A DNA stretch of 64,000 nt from Hygrocybe punicea (lineage: Eukaryota > Basidiomycota > Agaricomycetes > Agaricales > Hygrophoraceae). Position 1 is the first letter of the stretch. Each line of letters starts with the position of its first letter. This document shows, one piece after another, positions 33,864-46,285 of the stretch. The notes below the pieces were generated by a model. The model was not told the DNA's origin. It made no database searches and saw nothing but the letters and a program-made list of their open reading frames with translations. A program made the position numbers and the translations under genes. The DNA lies in contig OY744463.1 of NCBI GenBank assembly GCA_963556145.1, positions 2,914,001 to 2,978,000 of the forward strand, written 5' to 3'.

Positions 33864-34425
33864 GGAAGAGTCTGAGATGGAGGAGGATGAGGATGAAGCT
33901 GATGACCAGGATGTCGATGTGAAGGAGGAGTCTGAGGACGACAATGACTTGCCGGTTTCAGGGACGTTGAAACGCCGAGGTCGAGCCGTACCAAAGGGTC
34001 GGCAGGCGAAGAAGACGAAACGGGCGATTGACAAGAGTCCACTCGCACAAGACCAAGTGAGTAGTTTACATTTTTGACATCAAGTCCGTTCAACTAATGT
34101 ATCTCTCAGTGTTGCAAAAGATGCCACGACCGATGGCCGACTTATACCTGCATCAAAGGCAAGGTCACCGCTTGCACCGAATGCCTCCGGGCGAAAGTCA
34201 AGTGCGTTTGGCCAGAAGATGATGAATGGTCTGGCATTGGGACAGCTGGCCCGAGCCAGAAGAAGTTGAAGACGGTACCAAAGCAAGCACCGGCACCGAG
34301 TTGCAAGACCATCCGAAAGGTGACGTTGAAGTTGACAATGCCAGTGGTCCAAGGTCCGGGGCCGAACGCAACTCCATCTATGATGGATATTCGGCCCAAA
34401 AAAGCAACCATCCATACACCGAGCC

Positions 34426-35417
34426 TAGTGTATTGCATGGGTACATGAACCCGTGCGGGTTTTTCCTACAGGTAGGCCCGGGTACGGGTACGGGTAGCCA
34501 CATCGGGACCCGTGACAAACCCGTACCTGTGCCACCGGGTACGGGTTTTCACGGGTTAGCTCATGGGTACTGTCACGGTCCCGTGACATATGATTTCCTT
34601 CAACAACAATGACACGGCAACGGGTGTGGGTGCCAGGGCACCCCAGGTAAGCATTCTATTCATTTATTCATTTATTCTACTAACTACTTAAATACTTTTA
34701 GGTTTTTTTCCCGCACCCTCGTGCCAAATGAACGCGAACACGGCAACAGCAACAAGCAGATGGGACGCAGCCGAGAACGGGGACAACCCAGGCCGACCAT
34801 GACAGCAAGAACAAGGACAACGGGAATGAGGACAACGGGGTAAACGAAGACAAGAATGACGACGAACACAATGATGGCGAGAACGGGAAGATGACGACAA
34901 AGCGGGAACGGCAACTACGACAATGGGAAGACGACAACGGGGGAACGGGACAACGAGGACAACGGAGACCGGGACAAGAAGGACAACGGCAATGGGGACG
35001 ACGACGGCAACAGGGACGATGACAATGGCGACGACGAGGACAGCGAGCACAGGAACGGGGACGGGGGCAACGGACGCCCATGGGACGTCCCCAGCCCCAT
35101 CCAACCTCGCAAAAACATGGAGCGCATCAATTGACGCGCCCCCGTTGTTCGCGAGGTACTTAGGATGGAATGTGGTGGGTACCCGCCGATAACGGGTACG
35201 GTGTGTGAGGTTCCTGGCACCAGTGCCCAGGTCCCCGCCCCCCTGGCCAACACCTCGCGAGTACGCAACCCCAACGTCAATTGACGTTGGGCTGCATTCG
35301 CGAGGTTGCAGGGGGTTCGAGACCTCACCGGTGACACCTCACCAGCACCCCACCACATTGTGGTGCGATACCCCTGGGTAACTAGGTGTACCCGGGGGTT
35401 ACCCGTGCCATTAACTA
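34426..35417. mobile_element. 992-bp hAT-type non-autonomous element
   Basis: Ends TAGTGTATTGCATGGGTAC and ...CCCGTGCCATTAACTA (imperfect inverted repeats), with perfect 8-bp duplication ACCGAGCC (34418-34425, 35418-35425). The subtermini are rich in CCCGGGTAC motifs. Removing it restores the surrounding reading frame. Confidence 0.88.
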
Positions 35418-36217
35418 ACCGAGCCTGAGCCCAAGATTGACACCAATAAGCTCCCCACTCTCCCCAATCCCTTCTGAACTGCCATCACCAGCACTTGCTC
35501 CCCCTCGTAAACGGGACCAGTTGAAGAAAGCCAAAGGGAAGGGCAAAGAGGTGGTGAAGGATGGCGAGAAGTCAGCGAAATTGCATATACCGGTTGGATG
35601 TAAGCACTTTATTCCTTGTTTTACGATTAATTGACTCGTAGTGCCTATGTGTAGCTACCGTATACCCATTGGTTTTCCATCCTCAAAGGATGGACGTGCT
35701 CGGTGAAATGAGCAGCACCAACGAGATGGTTAGCGATTGGCTGGCACTCAGGGCCAGGGTACAAGCATTGGAGGATATGAATGGTGATAGGCTGGCGCTC
35801 AGGGCCAAGGTACAGGCATTGGAGGCCGAGGTGCAAGGGTTGAAATTGATGATGGAGACATTCCGGGTTACCATGAGTCGAGGTCCGCAACATGATTCGG
35901 AATCGAACCCACTCTTGATGGAAGAGATTCCGCACCTGGAGGAGTACGATCCCATTCCCGTTCCCATGTGGTTAGCGAGTTGCCCGCAAGACCTCCCAGC
36001 AGTACAGCAGCAATCCTGGCCGGGCTCCAGCAATGCTCAGCACAATTTGGCCCCACAAGAATCTTTGGCCACCAGGGCGTCTACGTCATCGTTGAAAAGA
36101 GACCGGTCGACCATAACGCCGTTGGTGCCCATTGGGGATGTCATTAGGTCCCCATTTTTAAAATCTCTGTCAAAATCACCAGGGAAGATCCCTGCATCAA
36201 CCGAATTCTTGTCCTGA

Positions 36218-36772
36218 GCTGTATGTGTTTTTACATATATATATTCATGTACATAGTAATATTTGGTTGTGATATACCCACATAACGATAGTCTCTGAAG
36301 ATAAATGTGCTAATATCAACACCAATATAATCGTCGAGTCCAATGCCAATTGCAGCACCGAGAGTTCCACGCTGTGGTCAACACCGAGTGCAACACCGAG
36401 AATTCCACAATGAGAATTCCACGGCGAGGGAAACACTGAATGGAACGCCGAATGGAACGCCGAGCTCAACACCAAACTCAATGCCAAAATCAGCGCCAAA
36501 ATCAATGCCAAAATCAGCCTGAGAATTCCAAATGCCAATTTTCACATCGAGGCCAACACCAACTCAACGCCGAGGTCAATACCGATGTCAACACCGATGT
36601 CAACACACATGTCATCACCGATGTCAACGCCAAGGTAAATGCCGAGGGTCAGAGCCATGATTAAGGTCATCGTCAACGTCGAGGTGATAACAATGTTGTA
36701 GCTACCACTGCCTGACTAGTTATAATGAAGCATACATTTCTAGCTGATGATTACTGAACCACTTGCAAGTGT
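36218..36772. other. Hexamer-rich intergenic region
   Basis: From 36340 to 36660 the sequence is a degenerate 6/12-bp repeat (ACCGATGTCAAC-like). It separates two convergent KDZ-cargo genes. No gene is seen. Confidence 0.55.
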
Positions 36773-39134
36773 TTACCGGGTCTTTTTCCTGGGGCTTCTC
36801 CATCCTTTGACATCCTTGCTCATGCCTGATGATTTGTCCCCGACCTTTCTTTTCTTCTTCTCTTCATCCCCAGAATAACCAGAGGCCTTCCATTTCAATG
36901 AAGTCAACCTAGAAGTTAGCTTGGTGCATACTGATAACAGCCTAGGCCGAATTTCCGGAAATTTGAGCTTTGTATTCAAGATGAAATCTTCGACAGCAAC
37001 ATTCATTGTTGCAGGATCCGGTTCATCGCCGACAAACTGCCAAAGCCACATGTTGTGACTCAGGAGGCCAATGCTGAGCAAAACTCCCTCGATGTAATAT
37101 CGGCTCCGACATGTCCCATCCGATTTGAGATATGGACCTTGCTCCAACCATTGCAGGTATGTGTTAGCTGCTGAGACCGAGGAATGGATAGTTTTCGGAG
37201 CAGTCATTTTTTTATACTTCCAAGTCGCCCAAGATGGTGTCGTTTTCGGGAGTGGTGCCGGCCTATCATCGTCCTAAGTCAAATGTCACATCGGTCAACT
37301 CAGAATTCACATTACATGAAAATCACTCACAGGAAGTTTATTTAAAGCTTGTAAACTGGCCTGATACTCGACATCATCTGATAACGAACACAGGTACCGG
37401 AACCTGTCTTCGGGATCATCAATGTCTGGTAGTCTCAATGGTGTTGCAGCAGTAGGAATATCCTTTGCAGGGACGTCATTCACATCTTCATGGTAAACGC
37501 TCCATTCATCTCCATCACATTCATCATCAGATGGGAAATCCTCATAGGCCTTCCCCTTCCCTTTCCCCTTGTCCCTGTTTTTTTGTCTCGGAGGTGACTT
37601 CATAGTAGTATCAGATGATGAATCCGATTCGGAGTCGTCATCGGATTCGTCAACTTCACTGGAACGTCATGTTGGCTTTGATGTTGACCCTCGTTGCCCA
37701 CGGAGAGAGCTGAGATTAGAGGCGGGAGATTTGTCGACCTGGCCATTTTTTCCTTTGAAGCCCCGGAATTCCAATGTCGTCTTGACCTTCTTATCGTCCT
37801 GTCTCTTGTACCAGAATTCCAGCAGAGCGGTTGCATTTTGTTTCGTTAGTTTCGATGGATCTCGAAGTTGAAACCCAGCCAGCAAAAACTCCCTCGATAT
37901 GTATTCGTCCTGATGCTGGCCAATGTCACCCCAAGGCACCAATGCCGAGCTATCACCGGACCGTATCTCTGTAGCTATGTGAATGATGATTTCTATGATG
38001 GCAAAATGACTTACGGTAATGGCAGTTAACGAAGTCCCGGATCAACGTCTTCATTTCATCCAGGTTGGGTCTGCTCATCCCTGAGAATGCTGGTAGTCTC
38101 GGAATACCCTTGTCATCTAAGTGGACCTTCGGCTTTTTGGCCGAAACCATTTCTCGTTCACCATCATTATCCCGGTCATCCAAATTTCCTGTGGTGACAT
38201 GCCGATGCCGATGACAATGCCAATGCCGATAACAATACCAATAAGATGACCATGTCAATTCAGATCGTACCAGTAGGTAAACTTTATACTCACCCAGTTC
38301 CTCGGATGCATATAATTCCTACTTGGTCATCACTGAGCTGTTCTGCCAATTGGGTTTAGATTTGATGAATGACCTGTTCCTGAGCTCGTCATTGAAGTCA
38401 TGCCTGTTTTGACACATGTATAAGTAGCTGGTTAATGGGTCGAAAGCAACTGCATATGAAGAAACCAGGACATTCCCTGACGTATTGTGAAAGGCTGAGA
38501 GCACAAAGACTCTCATGCCGAGATTCCAGTGCATCTGTTCGGCAAAGTCTCTGATGTATTTCACGGCATGTTTGGTAGCATTTCTAGTGACATCAGACAA
38601 CACATCATGTTCAGTGTGCTAAGGACCCACTTTTGTTGGACTCTTGCGGGAGGTGATCTTGAGTTCCACTCCTCCTTCAATCCCTCATAGTTCTTGAGCT
38701 CCTTTTCGGACAACTGTTCATAAACGGCTTGAAGCCCAGCCTGATACTTCACCATCCAGTCCTTGGAACCTGGAGTTGAATTGGAGAGCTCAGTGACTTT
38801 GTCATCTACCTCATCCTTTCTCTCATGAGCTACAACTTTCTTGACTGTCCATTTTGTTACATAGTTATGCGTCGGCTTTCGAGTATTTCGACGTCCATTG
38901 TTGTAATACCACTCCTTTATTTTCTACAGATGGCCGTGAGCATATTTAGGATGCTATGAACGTTTTACTGGCCATATATTCCAAGGGGGACTCAGACCTC
39001 CCTTGTGCACCAACAATCTTTTGATGTACCTCTCTCATGATCTTAACTCGGTCTTTTTTGGCTGCCGCCTGAAAATCTTCAAGTTGGCTTTTGAGCATAG
39101 AGAGTTGCTGGGTGGTAAATGTTGTTTCAGGCAT
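36773..39134 (-). pseudogene. 671-codon uncharacterised KDZ cargo protein
   Basis: Exons 39134-39015, 38923-38631, 38583-38294, 38188-38015, 37968-37331 and 37273-36773 sum to 672 codons with matching phases. The first junction needs a GTTGGT donor and is the least certain. It contains a conserved block IKEWYYNNGRR...TKW and a C-terminal domain (TYLQWLEQGPYLKSDGTCRS...NMWLWQFVGDEPD) separated by an acidic KGKGKGK-containing linker. Similar IKEWYYN proteins recur in Agaricomycete genomes; their function is unknown to me. In-frame TAG (38319-38321) and TGA (37667-37669) break it; both are explained by C-to-T changes. It is divergent from the transposase. Confidence 0.6.
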
Positions 39135-39170
39135 ATTTGTAGCAGGAGACGATGTGTGGGATGTGTGGGA

Positions 39171-39525
39171 GGAATTATAGGTAGCAAGTGGTTGACTTTC
39201 CCAATTTTGACTACACCCTATTTGAGTATTGGGACTTCATTTTGACGCTCCTATATTAGCTTCCTCACCACTTCTAGTCTCTACAACTTATTTGTGGAAT
39301 TTTAACCGCCCCATTTCCTGTCCGGAACTCACTTAATTGACTTTTGCTCAAGTGTCATTATAGGTAGCAAGTGGTCGACTTTCCTGATTTTGACTATACT
39401 CTATTTGAGTATTGGGACCTGACTTAAATTGATTTTGACGGTCCTATATTAGCTTCCTCACCACTTTTAGTCTCTACAACTCATTTGTGGAATTTTAACC
39501 ATGCCATTTTCTGTGTCTAACTTTT
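39171..39525. promoter_or_regulatory. Duplicated bidirectional promoter region
   Basis: A ~183-bp direct duplication ('attataggtagcaagtggt' at about 39174 and 39357, through 'tttgtggaattttaacc') lies in the 424-bp gap between the 671-codon gene (minus) and the transposase (plus). Promoter function is inferred from position. Confidence 0.55.
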
Positions 39526-40816
39526 GGTCCAGTGTCATCTATCTCACTCATTGCAGTCATGGTGAAGTCATTCAAAAGGAAGTCTGCTCCTCGTGTCAGC
39601 AGGGTGGCATTGAGAGGTATTCACCAGCCATGGATTTCAGACCCGAAGACAAGTTGTCCACACCCCTAGCTGCTCGAGTTCATCTCCTAGAAAAACACCG
39701 AGGACATCCCAACTTCAAGAAGAGAATGACTTGACCGGAGACTTTCATGAATTTGTCCCAAATATTGAGCCTTTAAGAATGCCAGCCAGTAATGTAAATA
39801 TTATATTGTATTCCAATACTCTAGAATGACATTTTGGAGTCATCGAACAATTACATGAAAGAATGGTTGTCCCATCGACCCGAGTATTTAGATCGTATTC
39901 TTGCTAGGGAAGCTCAACCAGACAATCAGGCCTGTCTGAGTTGTTCAATGGCTGAAGGCACATGGAAATGCACGACATGTTTTGGTAACCCAATCTATTG
40001 CCAAAAATGTTGTGCCGACGTTCATCGACGGCTACCATTCCATCGGGTGGAAAGATGGACAGGGACCTACTTTGCTCCAGCATGGTTGATTGAAATTGGG
40101 GTCAAGCTCCACCTGGGTCATGGAGGGTTGGAATGCCCATCTGTGGAACATTCTGAGGGGTTTAACACTCTTGGAAATGACACCGATGATGATGACAATG
40201 CCGACACCGACGCCGATGCCGACAATGAACGTGACGCTGAATACACATCGCTGACATTCCAAGGCTTCCCTACCATGCCGAATGTCACCGACCAATCGGC
40301 TGAAAGCATAATGGTAGTGGTAGACAGCTCAGGGATCCATCGGCTGGCTGTAAGATGGTGTTAATGTAGTGCCGCTGCTTGGCCCGATTGTCAGCTGCTC
40401 GATATTGGCTTATACCTGGCCACATCAAAAAAACCCTGAACCACATTTACATTCCAAGTCCTGGATGAATTCCTGATTGACAACTTGGAATGTAAAACGG
40501 CCTGCCAGACGTTCCACTCCAAACTGCTCTGTCTGACATGTTCACAATTCCCACATACTGTCCTGGTATGTTATATTATTTGAGCCATTGACCTTGTTCA
40601 ATTAACAAATACATATATACATAGATTCATTACTGCGAATTGTTAAGGGTGACACGACAATGGAGAAATCTGAAGGCCTGGAAGTGGAACGGATTGGGCC
40701 ATCGAAGTGCTCATGAACCTGGGCCTGGACAACTGACGGTGACTTGTCCAGCATGTCCGATGCCTGGTGTCAATCTCCCCGATGACTGGAAACCGAAGGA
40801 GGAGGATGATGGGATC

Positions 40817-42275
40817 TAGTGTTTTAAAGTCCAGTCCATAGGACCGGAAAAAAACCGGAACTGGACCGGACCCAACCGCAAAAAAACCGGACCGCCGGTT
40901 GCGGTTGGGCCACTTTTGGGAGGTTGCCGGTTGCGGTTTCCCGATGTGGACGAAGCTTACGCAACCGAGTTGTAACCGGTTGTAACCGGTTACAACCGGA
41001 TTTTTTCAACACCACTACAAGGTCGACCGACGGTGGCAAATGACGACGATGGCAGCAAAACGGCGGCGTCACGAGGGAACGCAAAACGAGAAAAGGCAGC
41101 GGGGGTTGGCGCGCCCATCCTGCTGCAGAAGGTAAGTGGTTTCAATCATGGTTTATTGTCTATTCTACACTAACACGACGACAACAACGACGGAGAACGG
41201 CAACAATGATGACGGACAACGATGGGACGTGGGGAGAAGGGCAGCGAGGGGCCGGTGCACCCAACCCCCGTTGCAGTATGTAAGTAATTTTTTTTGTTTT
41301 TTTGTTTTCTCAGCTACTAATTACACAAATGACGACAACAGCAGTACCAACACAAACAACACAAGCACCCAACGAGGACGACAGGCGGCGAGGACGAGGA
41401 TGACAACGACGGCCATCACCACCACCACCCCGACAACAACAACAACACCCACGGCCCTCCAAATGGGACGACGACAATAACAACATCAACCACGAACATC
41501 ACCACCACCACCACCACCACCACCACCACCATCACCACCACAACGCAGACAATGACCGTCACAACCACGACCACCACGACCGCAACGACAACGACAACCA
41601 CGACCACGACCATGACGACGGCCACGGCCATCCCACCACCAACCCCCAACATACCTCGCGGATGCGCACCGCCACGTCAATCAACGTTGGCGCTGCAACC
41701 GCGAGGTAACCGGGACTCGGAGGATGGCCGTGTTGGGCACCCACCACAACACCAGCAACAGGGCCGCCAACACGCCGCCAACGCGCCAACGCGTCCACAA
41801 CCACCCACGCACCCAACAGAGCGGCCAACGCGTCTGCGCCTACCCGTGCGCCCAACGCGATCACCGACGTGCTCATAATCGTGGCCGCCAACTTTATTTA
41901 TTAAAATTTAATACATTAGTTGTTATTTATTGTTAATACATTAGTTGTTATTTATTGTTAATACATTAGTTGTTATTTATTGTTAATACATTAGTTGTTA
42001 TTTATTGTTAATACATTAGTTGTTATTTATTGTTAATACATTAGTTGTTATTTATTGTATTTACTTCGGTTCTGACCGGTTTCAACTGGTTTAGCAACCG
42101 GTTAATGGAAGGACCAGTTAAATCAGGTTAGAAGACAGCAACTGAACTGCAAGAGACCGGTTCTGAGCGGTTGAGTCTAGGTTGTGCCATCTTGTGGTGT
42201 TATGGCAACCGGTTCTGGTTGCGGTCTTTTGAAAATTTGTCAAAAAACCGGACCGGACCGGACTTTCAAACCCTA
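40817..42275. mobile_element. 1459-bp hAT-type element inside KDZ transposase
   Basis: Termini TAGTGTTTTAAAGTCC and GGACTTTCAAACCCTA; perfect 8-bp duplication ATGGGATC (40809-40816, 42276-42283). Removing it restores the transposase frame between KPKEEDDG and LPTFVMDGNF. The interior is CAC/ACG-rich low complexity with no transposase. Inverted partner of 6473-7297. Confidence 0.9.
41908..42058. repeat. 25-bp VNTR, six copies
   Basis: Six exact-looking 25-bp units (TTGTTAATACATTAGTTGTT...) near the right end of the hAT-type element; the copy at 6473 has two. Confidence 0.92.
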
Positions 42276-42644
42276 ATGGGATCATCCTCCCAACATTCGT
42301 GATGGATGGAAATTTCAAAGCCGACCACATGAAGATGCGTTGACCCCTCAATGACTTCACAATCTCCAATGGTCATGGGTTTATGGTTGGGGACAAGAGA
42401 TATATGCAGCACATCAAGGCATCGAAGGAAGTGAAAAGCGTAAGTTTAAGATTGGCGGTTCGATCTTGTTAAGATGTTGAAAGCCTGAACCTTGATAGAA
42501 GTTGACATGCAATGAACATCGGGCGGTTAATCAAGCTAACACCCGAAAACAACATTTGGATATTACTGGCATCGGTGCAGTCGCTTGTGCACGTCATGGA
42601 TGCTTTGTTCCACACTCCGTGGTTAACTTTCAAAAGGGTGAAAG

Positions 42645-42821
42645 GTGTGTGAATCATGTGTGCCGACGCCGATGTCATCACCTATGCCTCTGTTCATGCT
42701 GCTGCCAATGCCAATGCCGCTACTGGTGCCGATGCTGACGCTGATGCCGATGCTGACGCCGATGCCAATGCTACATCGACTTCTGATGCTCCTTCTGATG
42801 CTAACATGACATGTCATCCAG
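42645..42821 (+). other. Repeat-expanded intron of KDZ transposase
   Basis: GTGTGTG donor to CATCCAG acceptor; splicing gives GER-HMNMDY as in related transposases. The intron is 177 nt instead of about 50 because of GCCGAT/GATGCC hexamers. Confidence 0.65.
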
Positions 42822-45011
42822 ACACATGAACATGGACTATGCAGTCTCAGAAGCACTTAAATATGCATCTGGTTTCAAACAAGTCTTGCTCATCTACGAT
42901 GTGATGTGCCAATATGGGAAATACCTGACCGAGAGATTGACCGAAGGGTCCTATCTGGAGATGCCCGAGGATTTACATATCAAGAAGGCGATCAGCTTGT
43001 TTCACATAATGGGACATCAGGACTCTTGCTACCCTTGATACAGCCCTCAGTTTATAGAAGGGGCAGGCCAGGTCGATGGGAAAATTTTGGAAACATTATG
43101 GTCTCCATTTGACAATATTGCCAGGAGCACCAGGACTATGACAGCAGCATCCCATCAGGAAATGATCGACGGACATATGAACGACTCAAATTTTAGGAAA
43201 CTGATCAGATTTGGTTTGTAAAATGTTATCATTGTTGGTGATTGCGGCTAATGAAAATCTCAGTGTCGACACTGAGGAAAAAATTTCACAAAGCCACCAT
43301 CAGGTTAGACAGCAGCTGTTGTGCACTGGATGAGCTCAAGTCAACAGCGGACAGAAACCTTATTCGGAAGTGGACACAAGAGGAGCAAAGAGCCCAAAAG
43401 AACCGAGAACATGACAAGATGGCGATGGATTTATACGATGCAAAAATAAGCAAAGGTATTCATTTGACATCCAATTGAACAATTTCTGAACTTGTGTCTC
43501 AGGTCTGACCAAGGAGGAAACAATGTTGGAGTTAACCATCCGTGAAAAGACCGATGGTCTGGTGAACGGCACTATCGCATGGTTATCCAATGGAGTGAAA
43601 ATTGAAGAATCACAGTAGGTGAAATTCTATAAGGATTGCGCCAAAATTGACCTCTATTGATTTGTACAGAATGTCATTGGCTGATGAAGAGAGAAAACTT
43701 GGCCGTAACCCCGGAGCGTTGGCATTGCTATCGATGGAGGAAAAAAGACACCGATTGTCGAACAAAATCACCCATTTCAACAAATTGTCATCGAAATTTA
43801 TGGATTCATGTATAAACAACGAGGATTCAGATTCGACATCAGACACGGATAGATCGGACAATGCAGACAATACTGAACCAGATGTTGAAGACAGTGCTGA
43901 TGAGGGGGATGACAGTGACAATCCTTTTATCAGCTGCCAAAGACAGAGGTACTCTGATGACCGTTCCCCAATCTATACAAAGTTGTGTCTCCCTTCCAAC
44001 CTCCGTCGATCGGCAGTCACAAGCTCCGGGAACAAATTACTTTTTGCGGAATTGAAATTGCAAGAAAGCCAGGCCGCAAACGCTCTCTATCAAATCCGAA
44101 TATGTCTTGGTCACAAAGCGTTCTTGTTTTGGAAAAACGTTCGACTCGCGGCGGGGACTAAGCAAAAAACAAGAGCATGGAAAGAAGTTTATTCGGTGGA
44201 AGCCCAGGTAAGGCACCATGCACAGGTTTATCGCTTGGCTCAAAGAACAATGGTTCGCCTTGGAGCATCAAAAGAGATGCTGGCAACCTACCAGTTGCTC
44301 CGGAGTGATCAACTCAATGCAACAACCGCATTATTGGATCCAAAACAACCGGGGCAACGGAATAGAGCGCTGGCATGGTTTTGGAACATGGATGTCGACC
44401 GAGATGTGGCTGGTAATGGATGGATGGAAGAATTTAAGCTATCTTTGCGATTTCATGATCCTAAATCTGAAATGACTGGTGCTAGTCTATCGGGTGCATT
44501 GGCTCAGGACAAATGCGAATTTCAGCCGCTCGAAAGAGGAATTTGACAGGGTCAAGCAAGAAATGCGGTGGACTATTCACACATTCAAGAAAAAAGCTGA
44601 TGAGTGGAGGACTCTTAAGGACTTGGTGACCGGCCTCGGAGCAAAAGGGAAACAATGTTATGCTGCAAGGCAGGTGGCTCTATGGGAACAATTCACCACC
44701 CAAGCACAGAAGTCATTCGAAATTTGTCTAAAACATATATAGAAAATCTGCCAAATATACGTGTCTCCATGACGCCGTTCAGCAATGTCCCCACCGAATA
44801 GAACGTCGGCGCTGAGCTGCAGCAACTGTACAACATAAAATCGGGGCCCATTTGCAAGGGTGTCCTCAACATGTCTCATAAGCGACTGGCATAACAAGAT
44901 ATCGTTATTAGTGTATTAGTGAGCCTGGCTAGTGACATCTTTCAGAATTGGTGCCGATTGAGTGATACAGTCTATGAAAATTTCAAACACAGATAAATAA
45001 AACATTCATCA

Positions 45012-46201
45012 TTGACCTATACCGGCTTTCTTATGGCACAAACACGGGAATGTCAACACCTCCTGAATCTCCTTGGACACCAAGTCAAAATGGCGACATG
45101 GGCGTTGATAGCCGATTGGGATGAGCTGACCATCGAGCAGCGGACAAGATGGGAATCGAACATGCAGTCAGAAATAGTGAGTTCATTGATTTAATGCTAG
45201 CTCTGTCTGCTAAAACAATTTACACTTTCTTGTGCAGGCAGCAGCCATGGTCGCCATTGGCACTGCACAAATCGCCAGAATCAGATTGGAAATCCCGGAT
45301 GTGATTTGAGAAACAGCTAAGTCGCTGTATCGACATGCTCTGCCATATTTATGGAAGGATGTTTCTGAACAAGACCTCCCAATCGACACATTGCCCCCTG
45401 CCTTTGTCGTCAAACATCTGGATGGTGGGCATTGGTGGGAGGAAGAGGAAGGATTGGTCCCCGAGGAACCGGGACGCATTCTGATCTCCTTTGCGGGATA
45501 CTTTGCAGCGGTGACCATGATGCAGGTATTATTTTTTGTTCTCTGCTTACCATATTCCAGAGTTGAATCATGGACAGCCTGAAACAGCCCTTGCCTTTCG
45601 AATGGCATATGCATCGACTTCAGGTGGGTTATCAGAGGAGCCACCCCAACTTTGGGAGGTGAGGTTTGCCTGCGAGAAATCCATGACAGCTGCTCATTCA
45701 TGAGTCAATTGAAAGGCCCTCGACAACATCGAAGAACAGGTTCTCAATATGCCAAATGTTGCCACCAGGCCATCAAGCCCAATGAGCGGTCCATCAAGTC
45801 AGTCAAGCAGTCCATGTTGGAATGGATTGCCCCTCATTGAAACATTGTCGGATCGTCAAACATTGGCATCAGCATCGGCGTCCAGTGCTGAGATGGATGT
45901 CGACGAATTGGACGGCACCAGCTTAGATAACACCTCGATGTCAACTGACAAAGGCAAGGGGCGAGAAGAGAGGCTTGAAGATCAGTGGGGTCTTCAACCT
46001 GCTTCTTTATCGTCAGCATTTATGGAAAGTCTGTCTGTCAAGCAAAACGCCGAACTTCAGCGTTATCTTGGGACGCTCCGAGCAGAGATGGAAACCAGCT
46101 ACACGCTGATTCAAAGGCAGGCTTTCGAAAAAATAGATGACGCAAAGCTGTTGAGCATGAGGTGGAAGACTCTGGACGAAATACATTGTCGGTTGGCATA
46201 G
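45012..46201 (+). pseudogene. Uncharacterised KDZ-associated protein or transposase tail
   Basis: Coding segments: about 45012-45175 (LLNLLGHQVKMATWALIADW), 45238-45525 (AQIARIRLEIPDVI-stop-ETAKSLYRHALPYL...GGHWWEEEEGLVPEEPG) and 45557-46201 (QPETALAFRMAYAS; MDVDELDG; SLSVKQNAELQRYLGTLR). A 57-nt intron (GTGAGG...TTGAAAG) at about 45658-45714 keeps frame. TGA 45307-45309 interrupts the second segment (CGA to TGA fits). Ends 84 bp from the convergent TET/JBP stop. It may be a separate gene or the 3' part of the transposase gene. Confidence 0.45.
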
Positions 46202-46285
46202 GTCTGATCAGTGTTATCCTATATGTATGCTCTTCTGTAGTATTTGTCCGGTATTATTATAAAGAACAAGTAAAGAACAAGTAAT

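Larger units (their letters stand above)
33754..36217 (+). pseudogene. Zn2Cys6-like / coiled-coil protein split by a hAT MITE
   Basis: The 5' end is unresolved because of the GGGGAA run. Supported exons are: up to 34056 (acidic, then KRRGRAVPKGRQAKKTKR), 34110-34425 joined to 35426-35599 once the MITE and one target-duplication copy are removed, and 35655-36217. Phase is consistent throughout (introns 53 and 55 nt). Six cysteines are spaced CX2CX8CX7CX2CX6C (CKRC...C...CTECLRAKVKC), close to Zn2Cys6. The last exon has two matching coiled-coil heptad blocks (RARVQALE, RAKVQALEAEV). Its layout resembles the gene at 24960. The hAT insertion should abolish it unless spliced out. Confidence 0.55.
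39559..44745 (+). pseudogene. KDZ transposase with CxC2 zinc cluster, inactivated
   Basis: ATG 39559 opens a basic N-terminus (MVKSFKRKSAPRVSRVALRG). The CxC2 cluster is at 39870-40140 (CLSC...WKCTTC...CQKCC...H, PFHR, LGHGGLECP). The KDZ RNase H-like core follows: FVMDGNFKADHMKM, ITGIGAVACARHGCFVPHS, LIYDVMCQYG and EGAGQVDGKILETLW. The helical C-terminal part ends with WFWNMDVDRDVAG, YRVHWLRTNANF and CYAARQVALWEQF. Inactivating changes are TAA 40362, TGA 40437, TGA 42341, TGA 43036, a 1459-bp hAT insertion and a lost donor near 44427. Several short introns were recognised, including an expanded 177-nt one at 42645-42821. Confidence 0.85.

Noticed and set aside
45701..45712. Two in-frame TGA codons in the ORF convergent with TET/JBP
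   Set aside because: They fall within a 57-nt GTGAGG...AAAG intron that joins in phase 0, so they are not counted as nonsense mutations.
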